A stretch of 64,000 nucleotides of DNA from Mucilaginibacter sp. (GTDB lineage Bacteria; Bacteroidota; Bacteroidia; Sphingobacteriales; Sphingobacteriaceae): assembly GCA_030445275.1 (NCBI GenBank), contig JAUCSE010000013.1:1-64000 (forward strand), read 5' to 3'. Both the position numbers and the translations under genes were made by a program. Positions within the stretch are counted from its first letter, which is position 1. Each line of letters begins with the position of its first letter. Under the pieces are notes generated by a model. That model saw only the letters and a program-made list of their open reading frames with translations. It was not told the origin of the DNA and ran no database searches. Of this stretch, positions 9,158-16,739 are shown in pieces.

Positions 9158-9805
9158 ATGAGAAGAGATTCTACAATACTACTACTATTATTGCTAGTAA
9201 CTGGAGTCAAAGCACAAATAACAAATTCAGGAAATAATATTACAAATACGCTCCCTGAAAAGTTTCAAAAAAAGCTATCTGAGTCGAAAATGGTCTTCAC
9301 AAAGCCTAACGGTACGAGTGAAGTGCCAATAGTTGAAAATACAGATATGCATTATGATTATGCTCTAAAGCTTAATGACAAAAACATTGAGGTTCGTTAT
9401 TCGATCTGGCCAATATATAAAGCAATGATTGACATATACAACAATCGTCAAAAATCACCCGGAGATACCGTTCTGGAGCCTAATAAGCTTCATAAGCAAT
9501 TCGCATTATTTGCATTTAGTAAAATTTCTGGCGGTAAAATTTCCCCAAATCAAGTCAGGTTACAGCCTTTCACTGTTCCTACCGTAAAAAAGGACTTCAA
9601 TGCAGATGAGGGTACAATGTCCATGGGCCCCGTTGGTGAAGCCTTTAGCCCTAAATATACTTTTGGTTTTTACATGATGATCCACAAAGACAATGCAGGG
9701 GATGGGTATATCTTGTATTTATTTGAAAGTCAAGATGCAATGTTTGAAGAATATAAATCAATTACAGGCAATGATAATTTGAGTACCGCGTTGAAATTTA
9801 ACTAA
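9158..9805 (+). CDS. Secreted protein of unknown function inside the OB-fold-like array
   Basis: The product has 215 residues with a short signal peptide (RRDSTILLLLLLVTGVKAQ). I do not recognise the mature protein. It has mixed alpha/beta composition, a MHYDYALKLNDKNIEVRYSI strand region, a basic helix (KLHKQFALFAFSKISGG) and a well-formed C-terminal domain ending DNLSTALKFN. No catalytic motif is evident. The start at 9158 lies 5 bases after the end of the decayed 5' piece of copy B, and its 3' end precedes the decayed 3' piece. The gene therefore seems to sit within a duplicated copy of the OB-fold-like gene. It may be another effector-linked periplasmic protein, which is inference from context only. 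Confidence 0.65.
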   Translation: MRRDSTILLLLLLVTGVKAQITNSGNNITNTLPEKFQKKLSESKMVFTKPNGTSEVPIVENTDMHYDYALKLNDKNIEVRYSIWPIYKAMIDIYNNRQKSPGDTVLEPNKLHKQFALFAFSKISGGKISPNQVRLQPFTVPTVKKDFNADEGTMSMGPVGEAFSPKYTFGFYMMIHKDNAGDGYILYLFESQDAMFEEYKSITGNDNLSTALKFN

Positions 9806-9887
9806 TTGCACAAGCTGTTTTTTACGTTGTTCATCAATTAGAAAAACATATAGTTTCTGTAATTTATTTAAAAAAAACACCACACAG

Positions 9888-10030
9888 TAGATAGTCTTGA
9901 CCGGCGATTTATAACAACTTTACAACACGCAGAAGCGGGCTTTAAAGGAATAATAGTACCATCTGTATCCGGCTTCATCATTATTGTGGATGACGATTGT
10001 GCTATTCACATCAATAAGTATTTGAAATAA
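9888..10030 (+). pseudogene. Decayed 3' part of OB-fold-like copy B
   Basis: This segment is nearly identical at DNA level to 8829-8964 of copy A, including TTTATAACAACTTTACAAC, the GGCTTCATCATTATTGT strand and the AATAAGTATTTGAAATAA end. It has no start and no upstream frame of its own, so it is the tail of a duplicated copy. The high identity implies a recent duplication. Confidence 0.75.
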
Positions 10031-10163
10031 TGTAAAAGACAAGGCAGGGGTAATCAAACGGGGTTTAAAAATCATATATGCATAACTGAATCAGTAGTTA
10101 AAAACATGAAATGCATTGCTCTTTTAATGTTCACTTTTGATGTTTGTTAATACTATAAATAAA

Positions 10164-10531
10164 ATGCGAACGCTATTCGGTATCTTTTTATTTTTCTTTT
10201 GCCAACATGTGTTTGGCCAAACAAAAATGATCGAAGCAAAAGACGCTTATAAATATGTTAATCAAACAATAACCGTCAAGGATGTTATTTATGCTTCAAA
10301 AGTCTATAAGGACTCTTTAGCGGTAATAGAATTAGGAAAACCGGGCAACGAACATCCTTTCAGTATTATTTTGATTAAAAAACCTAATGGTCCAGCTTTG
10401 GACGAAAAGGGATAAATACATTAAAATTAGCGAAGGCATCTTTTACCGGTTTAATTGTATCAAATGCAAGTGGTATACTTATGATTGTGGATACTTCAGA
10501 TAAGATCAGGTTTAACTATAAACTTAATTAA
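10164..10531 (+). pseudogene. OB-fold-like copy C, broken by a frameshift
   Basis: ATG at 10164 opens a signal peptide (MRTLFGIFLFFFCQHVFGQ), then AKDAYKYVNQTITVKDVIYA, parallel to copy A. The frame stops at 10413 (LDEKG, stop). One base shift around the AAAAGGG run at 10405-10411 restores INTLKLAKASFTGLIVSNAS to a stop at 10529-10531, matching the copy A tail (TTLQRAEADFKGVIIPVAS). It is either a one-base deletion in a homopolymer or an assembly error. A second possible start at 10140 would add 8 residues. Confidence 0.7.
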
Positions 10532-10533
10532 GG

Positions 10534-10586
10534 TAAGAACCACAAGGAGAAATCAATTTCGCCTTGTGGTTCTTAGATGTTTTTTG
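10534..10586 (+). terminator. Strong rho-independent terminator closing the metallopeptidase/OB-fold array
   Basis: Perfect 14-base arms TAAGAACCACAAGG and CCTTGTGGTTCTTA, with a T-run at 10580-10585, begin 3 bases after the restored stop of copy C. This makes 7600-10531 plausible as one plus-strand transcription unit. Confidence 0.8.
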
Positions 10587-10657
10587 TAACTGGTCCAAGG
10601 TTATAAAAGTAAATCTTTATTTCTCAATTGAGTATTTCAATTTATAAAGCATCTTAC

Positions 10658-10975
10658 TTATCCTTCTCCATTTAAAAGATGACTAATGTCTTTTGGATTT
10701 ACATTTTGTTGCGCTTCCTTAATAACAACTCTTAAAATAAATTCAACATCAATATCTAAAATTTGAGATAGCTTAATTAAATCAGCAATGACAAATTTTT
10801 CAGGAGATGCACACTTTGTCATATATCCTCCGTAATTTATACCAAGTGCAGCAACAATTCCAGTTGGATACATTGGTGTAAGATCTCTCATTCTTTTGAT
10901 TCTACCTGTCTCAAACATAGATGCCATAGAAAGCAGGGTACTTCTTAGTTTTTCGCGATTAATATCATGTTTCAT
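10658..10975 (-). CDS. Small helix-turn-helix-like protein of unknown role
   Basis: About 105 residues starting MKHDINREKL. The region GIVAALGINYGGYMTKCASP followed by LIKLSQILDIDVEFILRVV has the spacing of an XRE-like DNA-binding helix-turn-helix, with the second part like the dimer helix. Similar small proteins are common in Bacteroidota as free-standing regulators, but I cannot name this family. A slightly earlier ATG at 10984 lies inside the neighbouring transposase remnant, so 10975 is preferred. The upstream region was probably replaced by that insertion, leaving the native promoter in doubt. Confidence 0.5.
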   Translation of the reverse strand: MKHDINREKLRSTLLSMASMFETGRIKRMRDLTPMYPTGIVAALGINYGGYMTKCASPEKFVIADLIKLSQILDIDVEFILRVVIKEAQQNVNPKDISHLLNGEG

Positions 10976-11660
10976 TGTGGCCATTGTTATTCTACGAGCG
11001 CTCCTTGTCTACAGCCACCATTCATAAGATACTGATCAAGAATAATAAACAATACTTAAAGCTTAGGCGTAACTACCGTAAACGACTACATCGGTATAAC
11101 AGGCCAATACCCGGCGATCGAGTCCAAATGGATGTCTGCAAGATAGCTGGCAGGCTTTATCAGTATACTGCTATTGATGACTGCAGCCGTTTTAAAGTTG
11201 TTGAACTGTTTCCCAGGCGAACAGCTACAAATACTTTAAAGTTCCTTGAAACAGTAATAGAACAAATGCCTTTCCCTATACAACGTATTCAAACGGATAG
11301 AGGTAACGAGTTTTTTGCCTATTCATTTCAGGAAAGACTTATGGAATATGGCATTAAATTCCGGCCGATCAAACCACGATCAACGGGAAAGTAGAAAGGA
11401 CCCAAAGAACCGACCTCGATGAGTTTTATTCGACTGTTGATATTAAGAATCCAGACCTGCCTGATCTCCTTTCACAATGGCAATTTCACTATAACTGGTT
11501 TAGAGCACATAGCTCTTTAAAAGGAAAATCTCCCATACAAGTGGTTAATGACCTGGCTGATAAAACACCTGTATGGGAGGAGGTCGGTAGCATGTATGAC
11601 CCTTTGAAAGAAAGAATTAGGGTGCAAAATTATTGGCTTGATTCTAAGCTACATAAGTGA
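10975..11660 (+). pseudogene. DDE transposase remnant (integrase core, IS481/IS3-like)
   Basis: The rve-type integrase core is visible: GDRVQMDVCKIAGRLYQYTA gives the first Asp, IDDCSRFKVVELFPRRTA follows, and QTDRGNEFF gives the second Asp. The frame then stops at 11392 after KPRSTGK. From about 11380 the next frame continues NGKVERTQRTDLDEFY, carrying the third acidic residue, through WFRAHSSLKGKSPIQ to a stop at 11658-11660. Roughly 8 bases (encoding PHL before NGK) appear to be missing. The N-terminal helix-turn-helix half is also absent and I saw no terminal inverted repeats. It is a dead element lying between the metallopeptidase half and the radical SAM half of the island. Confidence 0.8.
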
Positions 11661-11677
11661 AACGATGTCTGTAAATC

Positions 11678-12979
11678 TCACATCTTATACGTTAATGCTT
11701 CTGCAACTTTTCTATACACAATATCTCTTTTCTTTTCTTCGTCAAAATCAAATACGCAAAAATCTTTACCATTAGCTTCAATGGCTACTTGTGAACACCC
11801 TCCGTTACAAAGAGGCAGAATCCCACAATTTTGGCAAGGTTTATTTTTTAATTTAATTTCCATTCGATTATAATATTTTTCGTTCCATTCTATCTCTCCA
11901 TTTTCTTTTAAAACCCCTTCCCTATTATTCTTATTAAAATCTCTGGCTGTACATTTAAAAACATTACCGTCGTAATTAATGGTTGCCTGGTTTTTTTTAT
12001 CCGCGTAACATGAGTTGATTAAAGAATCGGGGATGTAGGAAAGATTGGCATAAATCCCCTTACTTCTGAAAAAATCTGCTATTTCAACAACCCGATCATT
12101 CAAACCACTTGCTGTTTCTTGCCATACCTTATGAAAAGAAAAACCAAAATAGGTCATGTCGTCCGCTGACAGGCCTTTTAAATCCTCGTAAATACCCTCC
12201 ATTCCTTCCAGGTTTTTCTCGGTAAAATTTACCCTTACCGTAACTGATAATTCATTTTTGACCAATAACTTAATATTCGCCATAATATCATCATACGACC
12301 CCCTGTTTTTTGAGACATACCGAACAGTGTCGTGAAAAGAACGATTACCGTCTAGCGTTATTTGAAAGTGGTTAAGATTATACTGCTTGAAATAGGGTAT
12401 CATTTCCGCCCTGAGAAGAAACCCATTGGTAGTTATATTTTGTTGAAATGAAACAAGATGCCTTTTCCTCAACTCATCAGTCTTTTCCATTATCGGAAGC
12501 ATAACTTGCTTAAACTGTAACAAGGGCTCTCCCCCAAACCAACCGATGGTCACGCTTTTGATGTTTTGATTACTTGTTAAAGTTTTATTCAGATGATCAA
12601 CTATATGTTCAATTGTTTCCTCGCTCATTTTTGATTCTTTAATGTGCGATTCATAACAATACCAACACTTAAAATTGCAATTCATGGTTGGATTGATAAT
12701 CAAATGATAATGTGTTTCGTCTCCATCAATTGCCTGCATTATTTTTCTCACCTTTTCTGTTTCATCTATATTTTCGTCAATAATAAATTTATCATCAATC
12801 AGTTGTTGATAAAACGAGGGGTGATATGTTTTAAGTTCATCTATTTCGTTTGAATTGATGGCTCCCTGAAGCAGGTCCACCAGGAATGGGTCCAGCAACA
12901 GTAACCTGTCGCTTAGGGTATTATACAAAATATGATTATCATCATATTTTAAAAAATAATTAAACCTACTGGGTTTCAT
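11678..12979 (-). CDS. Radical SAM/SPASM peptide maturase
   Basis: A 433-residue enzyme of the type that modifies ribosomal peptides. The N-terminal ~85 residues form a peptide-recognition-like region. The radical SAM cluster motif is MNCNFKCWYCYE with Cys101, Cys105 and Cys108, followed by the GGEPLL motif (WFGGEPLLQF) and the ITLDGNRSFHD stretch typical of SPASM enzymes. The C-terminal SPASM region shows NSCYADKK, VFKCTARDF and PCQNCGILPLCNGGCS, enough cysteines for auxiliary iron-sulfur clusters. It follows the 82-aa candidate precursor gene at 13153-13401 by 173 bases, with a terminator-like hairpin between them, an arrangement common in RiPP operons. The chemistry it performs cannot be read from sequence. 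Confidence 0.88.
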   Translation of the reverse strand: MKPSRFNYFLKYDDNHILYNTLSDRLLLLDPFLVDLLQGAINSNEIDELKTYHPSFYQQLIDDKFIIDENIDETEKVRKIMQAIDGDETHYHLIINPTMNCNFKCWYCYESHIKESKMSEETIEHIVDHLNKTLTSNQNIKSVTIGWFGGEPLLQFKQVMLPIMEKTDELRKRHLVSFQQNITTNGFLLRAEMIPYFKQYNLNHFQITLDGNRSFHDTVRYVSKNRGSYDDIMANIKLLVKNELSVTVRVNFTEKNLEGMEGIYEDLKGLSADDMTYFGFSFHKVWQETASGLNDRVVEIADFFRSKGIYANLSYIPDSLINSCYADKKNQATINYDGNVFKCTARDFNKNNREGVLKENGEIEWNEKYYNRMEIKLKNKPCQNCGILPLCNGGCSQVAIEANGKDFCVFDFDEEKKRDIVYRKVAEALTYKM

Positions 12980-13023
12980 TTCTGTTCTTTTAAATGATGT
13001 ATAAAAAATAAGGCCTTTGACAT

Positions 13024-13061
13024 AAAAAGGTTACTATTACTAACGTGTTAGTAATAGTAAC
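13024..13061 (-). terminator. Terminator/attenuator between the precursor peptide and its maturase
   Basis: Perfect 15-base arms (GTTACTATTACTAAC and its complement) around a 2-base centre at 13030-13061, followed on the minus strand by TTTTT at 13028-13024. It lies between the precursor stop (13153) and the maturase start (12979). Partial read-through would give more precursor than enzyme, as in many RiPP operons. Confidence 0.75.
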
Positions 13062-13152
13062 TAGCCATGCGATAAGCCCTATGAAATCCCCTGCTCCGTG
13101 AAATTGGTTAACTATCGAAACAGTCGCTTAAACTTTGTATTCACTATACTTT

Positions 13153-13401
13153 TTATGAATCATTATTAGCACCGTCAATAATATGCCCACATCCTTTGAC
13201 ATGATTATGGTGGGTAGTACAGAATAAATAATTAGTATCATCAAGCGCACCACTATCTATTGCATTTAGGGCGCTATCAATTGCTTTTGAAGCAAAACCT
13301 CCTACTAATTCCTTACTTGGGTTTTCAGATAATTGTTTTAGTTGATCTTTTAAGGAGTCCACCACCTTTTTTTTGATCTCGTCTTTTTTTTCTGGAGTCA
13401 T
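13153..13401 (-). CDS. Candidate ribosomal peptide precursor with GG leader and Cys/His-rich core
   Basis: 82 residues. Residues 1-33 are a charged helix (MTPEKKDEIKKKVVDSLKDQ and on), ending in ELVGG at 31-35, a double-glycine site of the kind C39 exporters cut. The downstream part contains an Ala/Asp-rich helix (36-55) and a C-terminal LFCTTHHNHVKGCGH at 59-73 with Cys61, Cys71 and four His, plausible residues for radical SAM modification or metal binding. It lies directly upstream of the radical SAM/SPASM gene and downstream of a 73-bp repeat shared with the MACPF-like operon. The C39 exporter of the same island is encoded 7 kb away. Family unknown. If it is not a RiPP, it could be a small metal-binding protein. 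Confidence 0.65.
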   Translation of the reverse strand: MTPEKKDEIKKKVVDSLKDQLKQLSENPSKELVGGFASKAIDSALNAIDSGALDDTNYLFCTTHHNHVKGCGHIIDGANNDS

Positions 13402-13476
13402 CAGATTATGTTTTAAAGTTTTCGCCTACTCTTTTTCCAGTTTTCGGCTTCCCTGTTGTTTATTTGGTATCATGAC

Positions 13477-13549
13477 AATGCAAAGATGCACCAAGCGTAG
13501 AAAAATCACTTTCGCGTATGTTGCAAACCCTTTCGAGTTTGTTCCAAAT
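13477..13549 (-). repeat. Upstream direct repeat, copy 1 (probable promoter/operator module)
   Basis: A 73-bp sequence shared with 16647-16719, with 6 mismatches. On the minus strand it lies 76-148 bases before the precursor start and contains CATCTTTGC, close to the Bacteroidota -7 box TAnnTTTG. About 250 further bases to 13796 have no gene I can support. Confidence 0.7.
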
Positions 13550-13796
13550 GTCTCTTGAAAGATGGGATCATGCGTCAATGTTGCATAGAAATCTGTCCGT
13601 ATTGCATCTTAAATTCCAATGAGGCACACATCCATAGAATACATTTTTGCGCATGTTTCGTTGCCATTTTTGTTTTTCTATGATTATTCAATTCCTGTAA
13701 TTCTTTGGAAATAAGACCTTCGACTTACCAGCAGTACCCTATTAAATGTTCGATACTAGGTAAGCCCGAAGCACTGAAGCGTTATCCAATCCTTTT

Positions 13797-14180
13797 TTAA
13801 GCAGTAGCCTCGTTATTCAGGTCAATGCCTTGGCTATCTAATTCTGCTATCACAAAATCTGGAAGTTCATTTTCTGCAAAAAGCGCCTTCAGCCCATCCT
13901 TAGCTACCGAACCGAGACAGCCAATACCTTGACTAATGTACAGGCTGACTGCAATGTTTGCCACTGTACCAAGTACTACCAAAGCATCTTCGGATATTCC
14001 GGCTGCAGCTCCCGAGGCTATTAAGGTCCCAATAGTCGTCTCAACCTCGCCCCCAGCATTTTCCCATGCTGAATGTAGTTGATGCAAAAATTCAACTGCG
14101 TCGTTTACATCCTCAATGTTTGGCACGGGCAACACGCTATTACTCATGCATTGTTTCCAATTTTCAAAAAATGTGCTCAT
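13797..14180 (-). CDS. Small helical protein partner of the MACPF-like protein
   Basis: 127 residues with no signal peptide. The N-terminus (FFENWKQCMSNSVLPVPNIE) is soluble in character. The central part, about 46-98, is rich in Ala, Gly, Val and Ile (TLIASGAAAGI, VVLGTVANIAVSLYISQGIG), suggesting one or two membrane-interacting helices, and the tail is acidic. A GG occurs at 43-44 (WENAGG), but the preceding part is long for a leader. An unusually strong Shine-Dalgarno sequence (AAGGAGGT, 14186-14193) sits just before the ATG. It follows the MACPF-like gene by 46 bases in the same operon. It could be a second toxin component, an immunity protein or a membrane adaptor. I do not recognise the family with certainty. 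Confidence 0.65.
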   Translation of the reverse strand: MSTFFENWKQCMSNSVLPVPNIEDVNDAVEFLHQLHSAWENAGGEVETTIGTLIASGAAAGISEDALVVLGTVANIAVSLYISQGIGCLGSVAKDGLKALFAENELPDFVIAELDSQGIDLNNEATA

Positions 14181-14185
14181 TTTGT

Positions 14186-14193
14186 ACCTCCTT
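14186..14193 (-). promoter_or_regulatory. Strong Shine-Dalgarno sequence
   Basis: On the minus strand AAGGAGGT lies 5 bases before the ATG at 14180. Near-perfect Shine-Dalgarno sites are rare in Bacteroidota and the neighbouring genes do not show them, so this gene may be set up for high translation or have come from another lineage. Confidence 0.7.
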
Positions 14194-14226
14194 GGTTTTA
14201 AATTACATTATAAAATAAGTTAAAGA

Positions 14227-16398
14227 TTATATGCTCATTAGGCTTGTTTCAAAAAATCTACCTGATACTGATTTGTCTGTAGTCGTGTATCCAGTGAGGA
14301 GTACCTCATAAGAATCGCCTGCGGTAAATCCAATAGAAGTTAAATCGACGTGTTTGGCAAAAGCATTCCAATCTTCACCATTGTTGCTATAAGACAGATC
14401 TAACAGTTGGTCCCCTTTTTTACTCATTCGTAGATAAACTTCATTATCGGAATAGAATACAACCTGTGGACCTACTGGATTTGTTGGCGTGATAGTGTCT
14501 GATAGTTCAAAAGCATAACAAGAAATAGATTGACCAGTATCTCCAACGCCTTTTAGAAAGAAAACACCTCGTTGAGTTGTGATTGATGCCAAAACTAAGC
14601 CAACGCCATAATAGCCCGCTGGGACGACCTTGTCAGGGAATATGGTTTCCAATTTTGTAGATATAGTAAAATCTGAGGATGGTGGGTCAATCTTCCTCAT
14701 AGGCAATTTATCTGGCCAATCCTCAGCGATAGCCACAATTAGCGTTGAGTCCGATAATAGTTCATCAACCTGTTCGCTTTCTTTGTAAAGAATAAGCGAA
14801 CCAGTAGGTAAAATCCATTGTGCCGGTATATTAAGCGTGTCTCCTCTGATATCAATGAAAGGATTTCCTAAAAACCCCGGGGCACTATACAATCTCAGTA
14901 CCATTCCTTCGGGTATTAAAGCCGACCCTGCAACGTTAAATTGAAGTGGTTTCGTGATGCCATCATACAAGCCCTTTTGGAGAAACTGTATTCCTCCTCT
15001 ATCGCTATTATCCCAATTAATGCCTTTGAATATAACAGCACTTTCGTTAACTAAGGGACCGTCGGTCTCTTTGTAAACAATAATTGAGGATATTGCAGCA
15101 CTCCAAAATGTACCCATAATTGCAGTATCTTCCCTCAAATCAATGAAATGTCCTTGAAAATAACTGTGTTCATACATTCTGGCTACGAACCCTTGTGCTA
15201 CTGTTACAGAATGTACAATATCATTACCAATAATTATCGTGTGATCAAAAGAATCATATCTACCAACTTGTAATAATTGAGAATTTCCTTTAAAGCCCTC
15301 TGAATCGAAGATGACAACCGGGTTGCTGTTGAGAATCTTTCTCTTAGGCATTAAAAAACTGTCAGGAAGCTTAAAGGGAAAAAGATCGCAGCCTCCAACC
15401 GGATTGTTTGCACATTTAGAAGCCTGGCGTGTGAGCTGGTTGAGTTGATCAGTAACAAATTCCTGCCACTGCGTTACTATGGCGCTCGCTGGCGGATCGA
15501 TAAAGAACTCGGGATGGTCTTCTAAAAACTCAATATCGTTTCGCAATGCCAATAACTTAAGTTGAATTCTCGCATAGTCTATCAATGCATCCTTTTGTGC
15601 CTGAATGTCTATAAAATTGGGACCTTGTGGTAAGGGAAGGGTATTATAGCTCGCAACTTGCACACTATAAGGAACAGGATTCTCATTAACTTGCTCCGGA
15701 AAGGCCTTTAACCTTGCTATCACTTCTTCGATATCAATAGCTAGGCTTCCGTCAGCACCTTTGCCGCCTTTTTGGTAAGTTGAAATACGCAGTTCGCTTT
15801 TGGCAATTTTTGTTTTAGTGTTGGTATCAATACCCGAGTTTACATAACCCGATGCAAAAAGTCCCCCATACTTTGCTTGAAGAGAAATCGCAACCGATTC
15901 CTGGTCTTCCTGGCTACTAGAGGTAATTGAAATTACTGCAAAAAATTCACCCCCTGCTTGTATCCCCCTAACAAAACCATCGCCATAACGTTGTTGAAAT
16001 AAGTCTGTCTTACCCTGTGTGATTAGTCCAGACCCATCCGGATTAAGCTGAGCATCTTCCGTTTGGGTAAAGGCATTCTGAACCACACACCTTGCCAATA
16101 AAAATGTAGCTTGGGTATTAAATTTTGATTCCTGTGCATACTTAAATTTTCCGGAAGCACTAAATAGCCCATATTGGCCACCTGCATCAACCGAAATGTC
16201 AAGAGATCTATAGAGATCTTCAAAATCTTTAATAAGTGTTAAATCATAGCTCGTAGTTGCTCCTTCCGCTTCTGTAGGTCCTTTGATTGTTCCAGGCATC
16301 ACTGCCTTACCTGCGACAGCTCCGTTAAGCAAATTAACACCCAGTCCATAATTCATCCCAGGTGACCAGGGAATATTCGTTGATGATGGAGTATTCAT
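14227..16398 (-). CDS. MACPF-like pore-forming protein with two beta/gamma-crystallin domains
   Basis: 723 residues, no signal peptide. Residues 1-215 resemble a membrane attack complex/perforin core. The segment RYGDGFVRGIQAGGEFFAVI at 138-157 matches the family pattern of an aromatic-Gly-x-x-aromatic motif followed by a Gly-Gly strand, flanked by amphipathic stretches. Residues 215-350 are helical. Two beta/gamma-crystallin-type repeats follow (about 360-448, VVIFDSEGFKGNSQLL, and 453-540, GFLGNPFIDIRGDT), then a C-terminal concanavalin/DUF1349-like beta domain at about 575-723 (YYGVGLVLAS, DLSYSNNGEDWNAF). The architecture fits a secreted pore former with binding domains. The MACPF call is pattern-based. 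The helical partner gene follows after 46 bases. The upstream leader is ~250 bases, starting at the 73-bp repeat. Confidence 0.7.
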   Translation of the reverse strand: MNTPSSTNIPWSPGMNYGLGVNLLNGAVAGKAVMPGTIKGPTEAEGATTSYDLTLIKDFEDLYRSLDISVDAGGQYGLFSASGKFKYAQESKFNTQATFLLARCVVQNAFTQTEDAQLNPDGSGLITQGKTDLFQQRYGDGFVRGIQAGGEFFAVISITSSSQEDQESVAISLQAKYGGLFASGYVNSGIDTNTKTKIAKSELRISTYQKGGKGADGSLAIDIEEVIARLKAFPEQVNENPVPYSVQVASYNTLPLPQGPNFIDIQAQKDALIDYARIQLKLLALRNDIEFLEDHPEFFIDPPASAIVTQWQEFVTDQLNQLTRQASKCANNPVGGCDLFPFKLPDSFLMPKRKILNSNPVVIFDSEGFKGNSQLLQVGRYDSFDHTIIIGNDIVHSVTVAQGFVARMYEHSYFQGHFIDLREDTAIMGTFWSAAISSIIVYKETDGPLVNESAVIFKGINWDNSDRGGIQFLQKGLYDGITKPLQFNVAGSALIPEGMVLRLYSAPGFLGNPFIDIRGDTLNIPAQWILPTGSLILYKESEQVDELLSDSTLIVAIAEDWPDKLPMRKIDPPSSDFTISTKLETIFPDKVVPAGYYGVGLVLASITTQRGVFFLKGVGDTGQSISCYAFELSDTITPTNPVGPQVVFYSDNEVYLRMSKKGDQLLDLSYSNNGEDWNAFAKHVDLTSIGFTAGDSYEVLLTGYTTTDKSVSGRFFETSLMSI

Positions 16399-16646
16399 TT
16401 TACAGATTGTTTAAAAGTTAAAAAAACCTTCCAAGTAAATACCTATAAATTAGAATACTACATTATATCATCAGCTAAAATCATTATCCTACTACCGGGC
16501 TGCAATAATTCTGTGGCCTGACCAATTAGCGTATACACTTTAGCTGTTTTTATTGTCTCTATCTTATTTTAACGGTTAAAAAAATAGAGTTTTGATTTGA
16601 TTCTATAATAGGTTGTTTTTGTTGGTTATTAATTTGAGAATAACAT

Positions 16647-16719
16647 AATGCAAAGAAACACCAAGCGCAGAAAAATTACTTTCGCGTATGTTGCAAATCC
16701 TTTCGAGTTTGTACCAAAT
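16647..16719 (-). repeat. Upstream direct repeat, copy 2 (probable promoter/operator module)
   Basis: This copy has 67 of 73 bases identical to the copy at 13477-13549 and the same orientation. On the minus strand it lies 249-321 bases upstream of the MACPF-like start, right after the sensor kinase gene, and contains TTTCTTTGC at the place where copy 1 has its -7-like box. The stretch 16399-16646 otherwise has no gene. Confidence 0.7.
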
Positions 16720-16739
16720 CAATTATTTATAACAGGAAA

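Noticed and set aside
13797..14180. 127-aa protein as a second GG-leader peptide (WENAGG at 39-44)
   Set aside because: The segment before GG is longer than usual leaders and lacks the hydrophobic spacing of such leaders; kept as a helical partner instead.
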